Source: Streptomyces alboniger (lineage in GTDB: Bacteria; Actinomycetota; Actinomycetes; Streptomycetales; Streptomycetaceae). From it: a stretch of DNA of 64,000 nt. Shown piece by piece: positions 27,006-39,358 of the stretch (positions are counted from its first letter, which is position 1; each line of letters begins with the position of its first letter). The notes under the pieces were generated by a model. The model worked only from the letters and a program-made list of their open reading frames with translations, did not search any database and had not been told where the DNA came from. The DNA is taken from NCBI RefSeq assembly GCF_008704395.1, contig NZ_CP023695.1, positions 5,704,001-5,768,000 on the forward strand. Reading direction: 5' to 3'. The translations under genes and the position numbers were made by a program.

Positions 27006-28241
27006 ATGGAAATCGTCATCCTTGCTGTAGTCATCGCCGTGGTCGTGATCGGCGCGCTCGGCGGGCTCGTGGTCGGCAGCCGCAAGAAGAAGCAGCTGCC
27101 CCCGCAGGCCCCCTCCAGCACGCCCACCATCACCGCCCCTTCCGCCGAACCGCAGGTCGGCGACGAGGCCGAGACGCCGCGCGACGAACCGCGCCGCACG
27201 ATCGAGGAGGTGGAACTCCCGCTCGTCGAGCCCTCGGCGTCGGCCCCGGTCGTCGTCGAGGAACCGGTCGCCGAGGAACCGGCCGCGCCGGAGATCGAGA
27301 CCCCCGAGCCCACCGCCGGCCGCCTGGTCCGGCTGCGCGCCCGGCTCTCCCGCTCGCAGAACGCGCTCGGCAAGGGACTGCTCACGCTGCTGTCCCGCGA
27401 GCACCTCGACGAGGACACCTGGGAGGAGATCGAGGACACGCTGCTGACCGCGGACGTCGGCGTCGCGCCCACCCAGGAGCTGGTGGAGCGGCTGCGCGAG
27501 CGCGTGCGCGTGCTCGGCACCCGCACACCGGACGAGCTGCGCACGCTGCTGCGCGAGGAACTCATCGCGCTGCTCGGCACGGGCGCGGGCACGGACTTCG
27601 ACCGCACCGTGAAGACCGAGTCGGGCCTGGAGACCCCGGGCATCGTGATGGTCGTCGGGGTCAACGGCACCGGCAAGACCACCACCACCGGCAAGCTCGC
27701 GCGCGTCCTCGTCGCCGACGGCCGCTCCGTCGTCCTCGGCGCCGCCGACACCTTCCGCGCCGCCGCCGCCGACCAGTTGCAGACCTGGGGCGAGCGCGTC
27801 GGCGCCCGCACGGTCCGCGGCCCCGAGGGCGGCGACCCGGCGTCCATCGCCTACGACGCCGTCAAGGAAGGCATCGCCGAGGGCGCGGACGTCGTACTCA
27901 TCGACACCGCGGGCCGACTGCACACCAAGACGGGCCTGATGGACGAGCTGGGCAAGGTCAAGCGCGTCGTCGAGAAGCACGCCCCGCTCGACGAGGTGCT
28001 GCTCGTCCTGGACGCCACGACCGGGCAGAACGGCCTGGTGCAGGCGCGGGTCTTCGCCGAGGTCGTCGACATCACGGGCATCGTCCTCACGAAGCTCGAC
28101 GGCACCGCCAAGGGCGGCATCGTCGTCGCCGTCCAGCGCGAGCTGGGCGTGCCGGTCAAGCTCATCGGTCTCGGTGAGGGCGCGGACGATCTGGCGCCGT
28201 TCGAGCCCGAGGCGTTCGTGGACGCGCTGATCGGCGAGTAG
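27006..28241 (+). CDS. ftsY: Signal recognition particle receptor FtsY
   Basis: FtsY docks SRP-ribosome complexes at the membrane for co-translational insertion. The 411-residue protein has an N-terminal membrane segment (M-E-I-V-I-L-A-V-V-I-A-V-V-V-I-G-A-L-G-G), an acidic Glu/Pro linker (about 40-105), the helical N domain, and the SRP GTPase: G1 G-V-N-G-T-G-K-T-T-T-T (about 218), A-A-D-T-F-R-A-A-A, D-T-A-G-R (about 300) and T-K-L-D-G-T-A-K-G-G. The N-terminal membrane anchor is the usual actinobacterial arrangement. ATG 27006. The partner Ffh is 7.4 kb downstream. Confidence 0.97.
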   Translation: MEIVILAVVIAVVVIGALGGLVVGSRKKKQLPPQAPSSTPTITAPSAEPQVGDEAETPRDEPRRTIEEVELPLVEPSASAPVVVEEPVAEEPAAPEIETPEPTAGRLVRLRARLSRSQNALGKGLLTLLSREHLDEDTWEEIEDTLLTADVGVAPTQELVERLRERVRVLGTRTPDELRTLLREELIALLGTGAGTDFDRTVKTESGLETPGIVMVVGVNGTGKTTTTGKLARVLVADGRSVVLGAADTFRAAAADQLQTWGERVGARTVRGPEGGDPASIAYDAVKEGIAEGADVVLIDTAGRLHTKTGLMDELGKVKRVVEKHAPLDEVLLVLDATTGQNGLVQARVFAEVVDITGIVLTKLDGTAKGGIVVAVQRELGVPVKLIGLGEGADDLAPFEPEAFVDALIGE

Positions 28242-28256
28242 GCCCGCCGGGAGTCC

Positions 28257-28293
28257 AGGGCCTCCTCGCATGGTGTGGGCGCGAGGGGGCCCT
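28257..28293. terminator. Bidirectional terminator between ftsY and the primase-like gene
   Basis: AGGGCCTCCTCGC pairs with GCGAGGGGGCCCT over 13 bp (one wobble) around an 11-nt loop. It lies 15 bp after the ftsY stop and 8 bp after the convergent gene's stop. Confidence 0.75.
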
Positions 28294-28301
28294 TCCGGTG
28301 T

Positions 28302-28964
28302 CTACGCCGGGGACCGGTGTGCCACGTACGCCAGTGTCCCGAGCAGGAGCCGCGCCTCGGGCGGGGACGTCGCCGAGTCGAGCGCGGGGGAGCGCAGCCA
28401 GCGGACCGGGCCGAGGCCGCCGCGGTCGGACGGCGGTGCCGTGATGTGGTCGCCGGGGCCCAGGCCGTGCAGGTCGAGGGCGGCGTCGTCCCAGCCCATG
28501 CGGTAGAGCAGCCGGGGGAGTTCGGTGGCGGCGCCGGGAGCGACGAAGAACTGCGCCCGGCCGTCGGGCGTGACCGTCACCGGGCCCAGCGGCAGTCCCA
28601 TCCGCTCAAGACGGACCAGCGCGCGCCGCCCCGCCGTCTCGGCCACCTCGATCACGTCGAAGGCCCGGCCCACCGGCAGCAGCACGGCCGCACCGGGGAA
28701 CTCGGCCCAGGTGGCCGCCACTTCGTCGAGCGTGGCCCCGGCCGGGATCTCCGGGGCGAAGCCGAGCGGGTGCGCGCCGGGGGCGTCGCAGTCCGTGGCG
28801 CCGCAGGAGCAGGCGCCGTCCAGCGCGCGGGCGCCGGGCACCGCGTCCCAGCCCCACAGGCCGGTGTACTCCGCCACCGCCGTACAGTCCGACGGACGGC
28901 CGCGCCGCCGTGATCCGGTCCGGAGCTTGTCGTTCCCCCGGGTGCCGCCGATCGTGAAGCCCAT
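28302..28964 (-). CDS. Primase/polymerase-like (bifunctional DNA primase N-terminal type) protein
   Basis: The 220-residue protein has features of the bifunctional primase/polymerase N-terminal domain found alone in many streptomycetes: A-V-A-E-Y-T-G-L-W-G-W-D-A-V-P-G-A, a C-S-C-G-A-T-D-C-D-A-P-G-A-H-P-L-G-F-A block (C-x-C-x4-C-x5-H, probably metal-binding), T-W-A-E-F-P-G-A-A-V-L-L-P-V-G and F-D-V-I-E-V. The catalytic Asp pair of active prim-pol enzymes is not clear: the expected D-x-D position reads D-V-I-E-V. No helicase or phage gene accompanies it. Role unknown. It converges on ftsY with a shared terminator. Confidence 0.68.
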   Translation of the reverse strand: MGFTIGGTRGNDKLRTGSRRRGRPSDCTAVAEYTGLWGWDAVPGARALDGACSCGATDCDAPGAHPLGFAPEIPAGATLDEVAATWAEFPGAAVLLPVGRAFDVIEVAETAGRRALVRLERMGLPLGPVTVTPDGRAQFFVAPGAATELPRLLYRMGWDDAALDLHGLGPGDHITAPPSDRGGLGPVRWLRSPALDSATSPPEARLLLGTLAYVAHRSPA

Positions 28965-29382
28965 GCCCCCTCCAACGGGTCGAGCGTGCCGCGGTTACGT
29001 GAGGGAATCGGATCGTGACCCTCTGCTCTTGAGGCGGCGCTTGGAGGTTTCACGGGTGGTGCGCCCGGTGATGTGCGCCCCGGCGTGCTCCGTTCCGCCC
29101 CTTTCGGCCGTCCCGTGTCAAGTCAATCGCGTGCGGTGGAGCGGGAGTTCATTCGAAGGGGTGGCGAATGGTGGCGTTTCCGGGATCGCCCTCGCGAGAG
29201 GGGTGATCGTGGGATTACTTTCAGTACACGGCCCCGGGATGTCGACCACCCGCGGGTATGCCGGAGGCAAGTCGGTTCCCTGTTCGATGGGTGACATTCT
29301 CCGGACGGGCGGCCGCGAGAGGCGGCATTCTGTTAGGGCTTGACATGGAGAAAGCGCACGGCGTGGACGGCGCGCAGGTGTC
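28965..29382. other. 418-bp divergent intergenic region (primase-like gene / nsdA)
   Basis: No gene is visible. At 28994-29019 GTTAC-n6-GAATC-n5-GTGAC resembles three of the four half-sites of a GlnR box, 30-55 bp upstream of the primase-like gene. TTGACA occurs at 29340, too close to nsdA to have a -10. The remainder, rich in GTGGCG and CGCGAG motifs, must contain the nsdA promoter, which I cannot place. Confidence 0.4.
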
Positions 29383-30876
29383 ATGACGGATGGGGGCGTT
29401 CCAGTGGGCGGCAATGGCGGAAGCGGTACGAACGCTGAGAAGCGCCCCAATGAGATGCTCACGTCGTGGTTCGTGCGCAGCGGCTGGTCCAAGGGCGAGC
29501 TGGCGCGTCAAGTGAACCGCAGGGCGCGGCAGTTGGGTGCCCTCCACATCTCCACGGACACCTCGCGGGTGCGCCGTTGGCTGGACGGCGAGAACCCCCG
29601 CGAGCCGATCCCGCGCATCCTGTCCGAGCTGTTCTCCGAGCGGTTCGGCTGCGTCGTCGCCGTCGAGGACCTGGGCCTGCGCGCCGCCCACCGCACCCCC
29701 GCGTCCTCCGGCGTCGACCTGCCCTGGACCGGTCCGCAGACCGTCGCGCTCATCAGCGAGTTCTCCCGCAGCGACCTGATGCTGGCCCGCCGCGGCTTCC
29801 TCGGCACCTCGCTCGCGCTCTCCGCGGGCCCCGCCCTCATCGAGCCCATGCAGCGCTGGCTCGTGCCCTCGCCGACCACGCCCCGCGAGGAGCCCGACCC
29901 CGCCGCGCTGCGCCGCCCGGCCCGCCTGTCCAAGCCGGAGCTCGACCTGCTGGAGTCCACGACGGTGATGTTCCGCCAGTGGGACGCCCAGTGCGGGGGC
30001 GGGCTCCGCCGCAAGGCCGTCGTCGGCCAGCTGCACGAGGTGACGGACCTGTTGCAGGAGCCGCAGCCCGAAGCGACCTCCCGGCGCCTGTTCAAGGTCG
30101 CGGGCGAGCTGGCCGAGCTGGCCGGCTGGATGAGCTACGACGTGGGCCTGCAACCGACCGCCCAGAAGTACTTCGTCCTCGCCCTGCACGCCGCGAAGGA
30201 AGCCGGCGAGAAGCCCCTCGGGTCGTACATCCTCTCCAGCATGAGCCGCCAGATGATCCACCTCGGCCGCCCGGACGACGCGCTCGAACTGATCCACCTC
30301 GCGCAGTACGGCAGCCGTGACTGCGCCAGCCCCCGCACCCAGGCGATGCTGTATGCGATGGAGGCCCGTGCCTACGCCAGCATGGGCCAGCCCGGCAAGT
30401 GCAAGCGGGCCGTGCGGATGGCCGAGGACACCTTCGCCGACGCCGAGGAGTTCGACGAGCCCGAGCCGGACTGGATCCGCTTCTTCTCCGAGGCCGAGCT
30501 GAACGGCGAGAACGCCCACTCCTACCGCGACCTGGCCTACGTGGCGGGCCGCAGCCCCACCTACGCCTCGCTCGCCGAGCCCGTCATGGACCGCGCCGTC
30601 GAGCTGTTCGAGGCGGACGCCGAGCACCAGCGTTCGTACGCCCTGAACCTCATCGGCAAGGCCACCGTCCACCTGCTCCAGCGCGAGCCCGAGCAGAGCA
30701 CGGTCCTCGCCGGGCAGGCCCTCGACATCGCCAAGAAGGTCCGCTCCGAGCGGGTCAGCACCCGGCTCCGCAAGACCGTCGACACCGCCGTACGCGACTT
30801 CGGGGACGTCTCCGAAGTCGTCCAGCTCACCGAACGCCTCGCCATCGAGATGCCGGAGACCGCGGAAGCGGTCTGA
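29383..30876 (+). CDS. nsdA: NsdA, negative regulator of sporulation and antibiotic production
   Basis: The 497-residue protein matches NsdA, whose loss in S. coelicolor increases antibiotic production and sporulation. Visible features: an N-terminal segment (S-W-F-V-R-S-G-W-S-K-G-E-L-A-R-Q-V-N-R-R-A-R) followed by D-T-S-R-V-R-R-W-L-D-G-E-N-P, a helix-turn-helix-like region, a Tat-like or membrane-like stretch (A-R-R-G-F-L-G-T-S-L-A-L-S-A-G-P-A-L, about 142-160), and TPR-like helices to the end. The gene lies just upstream of amtB as in S. coelicolor. ATG 29383 is used; a GTG at 29404 (V-G-G-N-G-G-S-G) with GGGGG upstream may be the true start, giving 490 residues. Confidence 0.9.
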   Translation: MTDGGVPVGGNGGSGTNAEKRPNEMLTSWFVRSGWSKGELARQVNRRARQLGALHISTDTSRVRRWLDGENPREPIPRILSELFSERFGCVVAVEDLGLRAAHRTPASSGVDLPWTGPQTVALISEFSRSDLMLARRGFLGTSLALSAGPALIEPMQRWLVPSPTTPREEPDPAALRRPARLSKPELDLLESTTVMFRQWDAQCGGGLRRKAVVGQLHEVTDLLQEPQPEATSRRLFKVAGELAELAGWMSYDVGLQPTAQKYFVLALHAAKEAGEKPLGSYILSSMSRQMIHLGRPDDALELIHLAQYGSRDCASPRTQAMLYAMEARAYASMGQPGKCKRAVRMAEDTFADAEEFDEPEPDWIRFFSEAELNGENAHSYRDLAYVAGRSPTYASLAEPVMDRAVELFEADAEHQRSYALNLIGKATVHLLQREPEQSTVLAGQALDIAKKVRSERVSTRLRKTVDTAVRDFGDVSEVVQLTERLAIEMPETAEAV

Positions 30877-31032
30877 GACCGGCCCACCCGGCCCCGGCCG
30901 CGGCGGAACCATCCCGAACAGCCCGACTCGGCTCCCCCTACGCCAGTCAGCCGGATGGCCGCCGCGGCCGGTTCGCATGCCGTGGGCAGGGTAGGAAATC
31001 GCGCCCCTCGTGACCCGGCAGTTCATGGACGC

Positions 31033-31068
31033 GTAACACGCACGCCCTCTTCGTCACTGCGGTGAAAC
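31033..31068 (+). promoter_or_regulatory. GlnR-type binding site upstream of amtB
   Basis: GTCAC-n6-GAAAC (31053-31068) is a perfect match to the second half of the actinobacterial GlnR box. A GTAAC at 31033-31037, 20 bp upstream, is a candidate first half with a degenerate partner. It lies about 150 bp before the amtB start. GlnR activates ammonium transport genes under nitrogen limitation. Confidence 0.7.
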
Positions 31069-31095
31069 ACCGAGGGGCGCCCGCCGAAACGGCGC

Positions 31096-31115
31096 TGCGC
31101 CAATCTCTTGGCGCA
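31096..31115 (+). repeat. Hairpin in the amtB leader
   Basis: TGCGCCAA-TCTC-TTGGCGCA is a perfect 8-bp stem with a 4-nt loop, 28 bp after the GlnR-type site and 99 bp before the amtB start. No T-run follows. It could stabilise the mRNA or be a protein-binding palindrome. Confidence 0.55.
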
Positions 31116-31214
31116 TAACCGGCCCACAGCCCCGGCCTCCCCAGGAGCACGGGCCCCCTCGGTACCGCACAGGCTTCGCCCGCACGGGCCGCATACGACG
31201 ACGAGGAGACGCCG

Positions 31215-32920
<1,706 letters not shown>

Positions 32921-32940
32921 CCCGGCGGGCCGGACACGCA

Positions 32941-32970
32941 ACTGAGCGGAACTGAGCGGGACTGAACAGG
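32941..32970 (+). repeat. Short tandem repeat in the glnK-glnD spacer
   Basis: Three consecutive 10-bp units ACTGAGCGGA, ACTGAGCGGG and ACTGAACAGG lie just before the AGGAG of glnD. The third unit is degenerate. Confidence 0.6.
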
Positions 32971-32979
32971 AGCTGCTGG

Positions 32980-35475
32980 GTGACGAGTGTGGACGTACGA
33001 ACCGAAACGGAAGCGGAAGACTCCGGACCCAGCGGCTACGCGGCGGCCCGGCTGCGGCTCCTCCACGAGGAGTCGCGGTCCGGGCCGCCGCGCCGTTCGG
33101 CCCTCTCCGGCCTGACGGACGACTGGCTGGCCGGGCTCTTCCAGGCGGGCTCCGAGAACATGCCCCGCGGGGTCGCGCTCGTCGCCGTGGGCGGGTACGG
33201 ACGCGGGGAACTGTCACCGCGCAGCGACCTCGACCTGCTCCTGCTGCACGACGGGAACGCGGACGCCGCCGACGTGGCAGCCCTCGCCGACCGGCTCTGG
33301 TACCCCGTCTGGGACCTCGGGCTCGCCCTCGACCACTCCGTGCGGACGCCGTCACAGGCGCGCAGGACAGCCGGTGAGGACCTCAAGGTGCACCTCGGGC
33401 TGCTCGACGCGCGGCACGTCGCCGGGGACCTGGGGCTGACCGCCGGACTGCGCACCGCCGTGCTCGCCGACTGGCGCAACCAGGCCCCGAAGCGGCTGCC
33501 CGAACTGCGCGAGCTGTGCGAGGAGAGGGCCGTACGCCACGGCGAGTTGGGCCACCTCCTCGAACCCGACCTGAAAGAGGCCAGGGGCGGACTGCGCGAC
33601 GCCACGGCGCTGCGGGCCGTCGCCGCCTCCTGGCTCGCCGACGCGCCGCGCGAGGGCCTCGCCGACGCCCGGCGGCGGCTGCTCGACGTCCGCGACGCGC
33701 TGCACCTCGCCACCGGGCGGGCCACCGACCGGCTCGCCCTCCAGGAACAGGACCAGGTCGCCGCCGCGCTCGGCCTGCTGGACGCGGACACCCTGCTGCG
33801 ACAGGTGTACGAGTCCGCCCGCGTCGTCTCCTACGCCAGTGACGTCACCTGGCGCGAGGTCGGGCGCGTGCTGCGGGCCCGGTCCGTGCGGCCGCGGCTG
33901 CGGGCCATGCTGGGCGGCCGGGGGGCGGTCGCCGAGCGGTCGCCGCTGGCCGAGGGCGTCGTGGAGCACGACGGGGAGGTCGTGCTCGCCCGCGCCGCCC
34001 GCCCCGAGCGGGACCCCGTCCTGCCGCTGCGCGCCGCCGCGGCCGCCGCGCAGGCCGGACTCCCGCTGTCCCTGCACGCCGTGCGGCGGCTCGCCGCGTC
34101 CGTGAAGCCCCTGCCCACGCCGTGGCCCGCCGAGGCGCGCGAGCAGCTGGTGACGCTGCTCGGCGCGGGGCGGCCGACCGTCGAGGTGTGGGAGGCGCTG
34201 GAGGCGGAGGGCCTCATCACGCGGCTGCTGCCCGACTGGGAGCGGGTGCGGTGCAGGCCGCAGCGCAACGCCGTCCACACGTGGACCGTCGACCGGCATC
34301 TGGTCGAGACGGCGGTACGGGCCGCCGAGCTGACGCGGCGGGTGGGGCGGCCCGACCTGCTCCTGGTGGCCGCGCTGCTGCACGACATCGGGAAGGGCTG
34401 GCCCGGGGACCACTCCGTGGCCGGCGAGATCATCGCGCGCGATGTGGCGGCGCGGGTGGGCTTCGACGCGGGAGACGTGGCCGTCGTCGCGTGTCTCGTA
34501 CGCCACCACCTCCTGCTGGTCGAGACCGCGACGCGGCGCGACCTCGACGACCCGGCGACGGTCCAGGGGGTCGCCGACGCGGTCGGGTCCGTGGGCACGC
34601 TCGAACTGCTGCACGCCCTCACCGAGGCGGACGCGCTCGCCACCGGGCCCGCGGCCTGGTCCGCGTGGCGGGGCGCGCTCGTCGCCGACCTGGTGAAGCG
34701 GGTGGCGGCGGTGCTGTCGGGCGGCGAGCCGGGCGACGCCTCGGCCGAGGGGGCGGCGCCCACGGCCGAGCAGGAGCGTCTCGCGATCGAGGCGTTCCGT
34801 ACGGGCGGGCCGGTGCTGGCGCTGCGGACGCGGGCGGAAGGAGGCGCGGAGCCCGCCGAGTCGCCCGAGGCGCCCGAGCCGCTCGGTGTGGAGCTGCTCA
34901 TCGCCGTACCGGAGCAGCCCGGGGTGCTGTCGGCCGTGGCCGGAGTCCTCGCCACGCACCGGCTGGCGGTACGGACGGCGGAGCTGCGGGAGGTCGCGCT
35001 GCCGTCCGGGGTCGAGGGCGCCGGCGGGGGATCGGTGCTGCTGCTCGACTGGCGGGTCGCGGCGGAGTACGGATCCTTGCCGCAGGCCGCGCGGTTGCGG
35101 GCCGACCTGGTGCGGGCGCTGGACGGGACGCTGGACATCGAGGGGCGGCTGCGGGAACGGGACGCCGCGTACCCCCGGCGGCGGGGGACCGTGGCGCCGC
35201 CTCCCCGCGTGACGGTGGCATCGGCGGGCTCACGGCTCGCGACGGTCATCGAGGTCCGGTCCCAGGACGCGCCGGGCCTGCTGCACCGGATCGGGCGGGC
35301 GTTGGAGGCGGCGGGAGTGGCGGTGCGGAGCGCCCACGTCTCGACGCTGGGGGCGAACGCGGTCGACGCCTTCTATGTGACGGGGGCGGACGGGGGCCCG
35401 CTGCCGGGGGAGCGGGCCGCGGAGGTCGCCCGGGGGGTGGAGGGGGCTCTGCGGGAGCTGGCGGGGAAGCAGTAG
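32980..35475 (+). CDS. glnD: PII nucleotidyltransferase/removing enzyme GlnD
   Basis: GlnD adds and removes the nucleotide on GlnK Tyr51 according to nitrogen status. The 831-residue protein has the nucleotidyltransferase motif V-G-G-Y-G-R-G-E-L-S-P-R-S-D-L-D-L-L-L (about 70-88), the GlnD helical linker, an HD hydrolase domain (A-L-L-H-D-I-G-K-G, near residue 467), and two C-terminal ACT domains (about 635-715 and 745-825) for glutamine sensing. In Streptomyces the activity is adenylylation of GlnK. GTG 32980 with AGGAG upstream. It completes the amtB-glnK-glnD operon. Confidence 0.96.
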   Translation: MTSVDVRTETEAEDSGPSGYAAARLRLLHEESRSGPPRRSALSGLTDDWLAGLFQAGSENMPRGVALVAVGGYGRGELSPRSDLDLLLLHDGNADAADVAALADRLWYPVWDLGLALDHSVRTPSQARRTAGEDLKVHLGLLDARHVAGDLGLTAGLRTAVLADWRNQAPKRLPELRELCEERAVRHGELGHLLEPDLKEARGGLRDATALRAVAASWLADAPREGLADARRRLLDVRDALHLATGRATDRLALQEQDQVAAALGLLDADTLLRQVYESARVVSYASDVTWREVGRVLRARSVRPRLRAMLGGRGAVAERSPLAEGVVEHDGEVVLARAARPERDPVLPLRAAAAAAQAGLPLSLHAVRRLAASVKPLPTPWPAEAREQLVTLLGAGRPTVEVWEALEAEGLITRLLPDWERVRCRPQRNAVHTWTVDRHLVETAVRAAELTRRVGRPDLLLVAALLHDIGKGWPGDHSVAGEIIARDVAARVGFDAGDVAVVACLVRHHLLLVETATRRDLDDPATVQGVADAVGSVGTLELLHALTEADALATGPAAWSAWRGALVADLVKRVAAVLSGGEPGDASAEGAAPTAEQERLAIEAFRTGGPVLALRTRAEGGAEPAESPEAPEPLGVELLIAVPEQPGVLSAVAGVLATHRLAVRTAELREVALPSGVEGAGGGSVLLLDWRVAAEYGSLPQAARLRADLVRALDGTLDIEGRLRERDAAYPRRRGTVAPPPRVTVASAGSRLATVIEVRSQDAPGLLHRIGRALEAAGVAVRSAHVSTLGANAVDAFYVTGADGGPLPGERAAEVARGVEGALRELAGKQ

Positions 35476-35676
35476 CCGGCGGGGGCGCCTTGCCTGGCGG
35501 GGTGCCCTGGCCGATGGGCCTGTTCGTTCCCGAGAGGCAGCCGGGGGACGAGGTGGGAGGGCCGTGCGAGGGTCACCGAGGGAAGAACCGCCCAGAGCCC
35601 CTGGCACCACCGCACGCCAGATACTCTGGAAGGCGACCTGTCAGCCCGCCCCCAACTACGAGGATTCGCGACCGCC

Positions 35677-37230
35677 GTGTTCGATACTCTCTCCGACCGC
35701 CTCGCAGCGACATTCAAGAACCTCCGGGGCAAGGGCCGCCTGTCCGAGGCGGACATCGACGCCACGGCGCGCGAGATCCGCATCGCCCTGCTCGAGGCGG
35801 ACGTCGCCCTGCCCGTCGTACGCGCCTTCATCAAGCAGATCAAGGAGCGCGCGGCCGGCGCCGAGGTCTCCCAGGCGCTGAACCCCGCCCAGCAGGTCAT
35901 CAAGATCGTCAACGAGGAGCTGATCGGCATCCTCGGCGGCGAGACCCGCCGCCTGCGCTTCGCGAAGACCGCGCCGACCGTCATCATGCTCGCGGGTCTC
36001 CAGGGTGCCGGTAAGACGACCCTCGCCGGAAAGCTCGGCCTCTGGCTGAAGGGGCAGGGCCACTCCCCGCTCCTGGTGGCCTGTGACCTCCAGCGCCCCA
36101 ACGCCGTCAACCAGCTGAGCGTCGTCGCCGAGCGCGCCGGCGTCGGCGTCTACGCCCCCCAGCCGGGCAACGGCGTGGGCGACCCGGTGCAGGTCGCCAA
36201 GGACTCCGTCGAGTTCGCGCGGACCAAGCAGTTCGACGTGGTCATCGTCGACACCGCCGGCCGCCTCGGCATCGACCAGGAGCTGATGCGGCAGGCGGCG
36301 GACATCCGCGACGCGGTCAGCCCCGACGAGGTCCTCTTCGTCGTCGACGCCATGATCGGTCAGGACGCCGTCAACACGGCCGAGGCCTTCCGCGACGGCG
36401 TCGGCTTCGACGGCGTGGTGCTCTCCAAGCTCGACGGCGACGCCCGTGGTGGTGCCGCCCTGTCGATCGCGCAGGTCACCGGCCGCCAGATCATGTTCGC
36501 CTCGAACGGCGAGAAGCTGGACGACTTCGACGCGTTCCACCCGGACCGCATGGCGTCCCGCATCCTCGGCATGGGCGACATGCTCACGCTCATCGAGAAG
36601 GCAGAGCAGACCTTCTCCCAGCAAGAGGCCGAGAAGATGGCCTCCAAGCTGGCGAGCAGCAAGGGCAAGGACTTCACGCTCGATGACTTCCTGGCCCAGA
36701 TGGAGCAGGTCAGGAAGATGGGCAGCATCAGCAAGCTGCTCGGGATGATGCCCGGCATGGGGCAGATCAAGGACCAGATCAACAACATCGACGAGCGGGA
36801 CGTCGACCGCACCGCCGCCATCATCAAGTCGATGACCCCGGCCGAGCGCCAGGAGCCGACGATCATCAACGGCTCGCGCCGCGCCCGTATCGCCAAGGGC
36901 TCCGGTGTCGAGGTCAGCGCCGTGAAGAGCCTTGTCGAGCGGTTCTTCGAGGCGCGGAAGATGATGTCCCGCATGGCCCAGGGCGGCGGCATGCCGGGTA
37001 TGCCCGGACTGCCGGGCATGGGTGGCGGCGCCGGCAAGCAGAAGAAGAAGCAGAAGCAGGCCAAGGGCAAGCGGCGCTCCGGCAACCCCATGAAGCGCAA
37101 GCAGGAGGAGCTGGAGGCGGCCACGCGCCGCGAGCAGGCCGGCCAGGACGGCGGCGCCTTCGGCCTTCCGGGCGGCCAGCCCGGACAGAACTTCGAGCTG
37201 CCCGACGAGTTCAAGAAATTCATGGGCTGA
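35677..37230 (+). CDS. ffh: Signal recognition particle protein Ffh
   Basis: Ffh binds 4.5S/scRNA and hydrophobic signal sequences and delivers ribosomes to FtsY. The 517-residue protein has the N domain, GTPase G1 G-L-Q-G-A-G-K-T-T (about 107-115), C-D-L-Q-R-P-N-A-V, D-T-A-G-R, S-K-L-D-G-D-A-R-G-G and a Met-rich M domain (about 330-440, M-G-S-I-S-K-L-L-G-M-M-P-G-M-G). After residue 440 it carries a Gly/Met, Lys- and Gln-rich extension ending E-F-K-K-F-M-G. GTG 35677. A strong terminator follows. Confidence 0.97.
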   Translation: MFDTLSDRLAATFKNLRGKGRLSEADIDATAREIRIALLEADVALPVVRAFIKQIKERAAGAEVSQALNPAQQVIKIVNEELIGILGGETRRLRFAKTAPTVIMLAGLQGAGKTTLAGKLGLWLKGQGHSPLLVACDLQRPNAVNQLSVVAERAGVGVYAPQPGNGVGDPVQVAKDSVEFARTKQFDVVIVDTAGRLGIDQELMRQAADIRDAVSPDEVLFVVDAMIGQDAVNTAEAFRDGVGFDGVVLSKLDGDARGGAALSIAQVTGRQIMFASNGEKLDDFDAFHPDRMASRILGMGDMLTLIEKAEQTFSQQEAEKMASKLASSKGKDFTLDDFLAQMEQVRKMGSISKLLGMMPGMGQIKDQINNIDERDVDRTAAIIKSMTPAERQEPTIINGSRRARIAKGSGVEVSAVKSLVERFFEARKMMSRMAQGGGMPGMPGLPGMGGGAGKQKKKQKQAKGKRRSGNPMKRKQEELEAATRREQAGQDGGAFGLPGGQPGQNFELPDEFKKFMG

Positions 37231-37265
37231 GCGCGTCCGCCGCGCGAGTTCCACCTCGCACGAAA

Positions 37266-37305
37266 CCTGGGGCGTCCCTCTACGGAGGGGCGCCCCAGGC
37301 GTTTT
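37266..37305 (+). terminator. Rho-independent terminator after ffh
   Basis: CCTGGGGCGTCCCTC pairs with GAGGGGCGCCCCAGG around a TACG loop (nearly perfect 15-bp stem), followed by CGTTTT. It lies 36 bp after the ffh stop. Confidence 0.92.
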
Positions 37306-37369
37306 CCAGCCCTCCGGAGGCGCCGGCAGCGCGGGTGCCTGGGGGCGCTTTGTGTCGTAACGTCCGGAT

Positions 37370-39304
<1,935 letters not shown>

Positions 39305-39358
39305 CCGCCGATCGACGGGTGCGCGTCGGGACGATGCGTACGAGTGTCGAGCCGTGGC

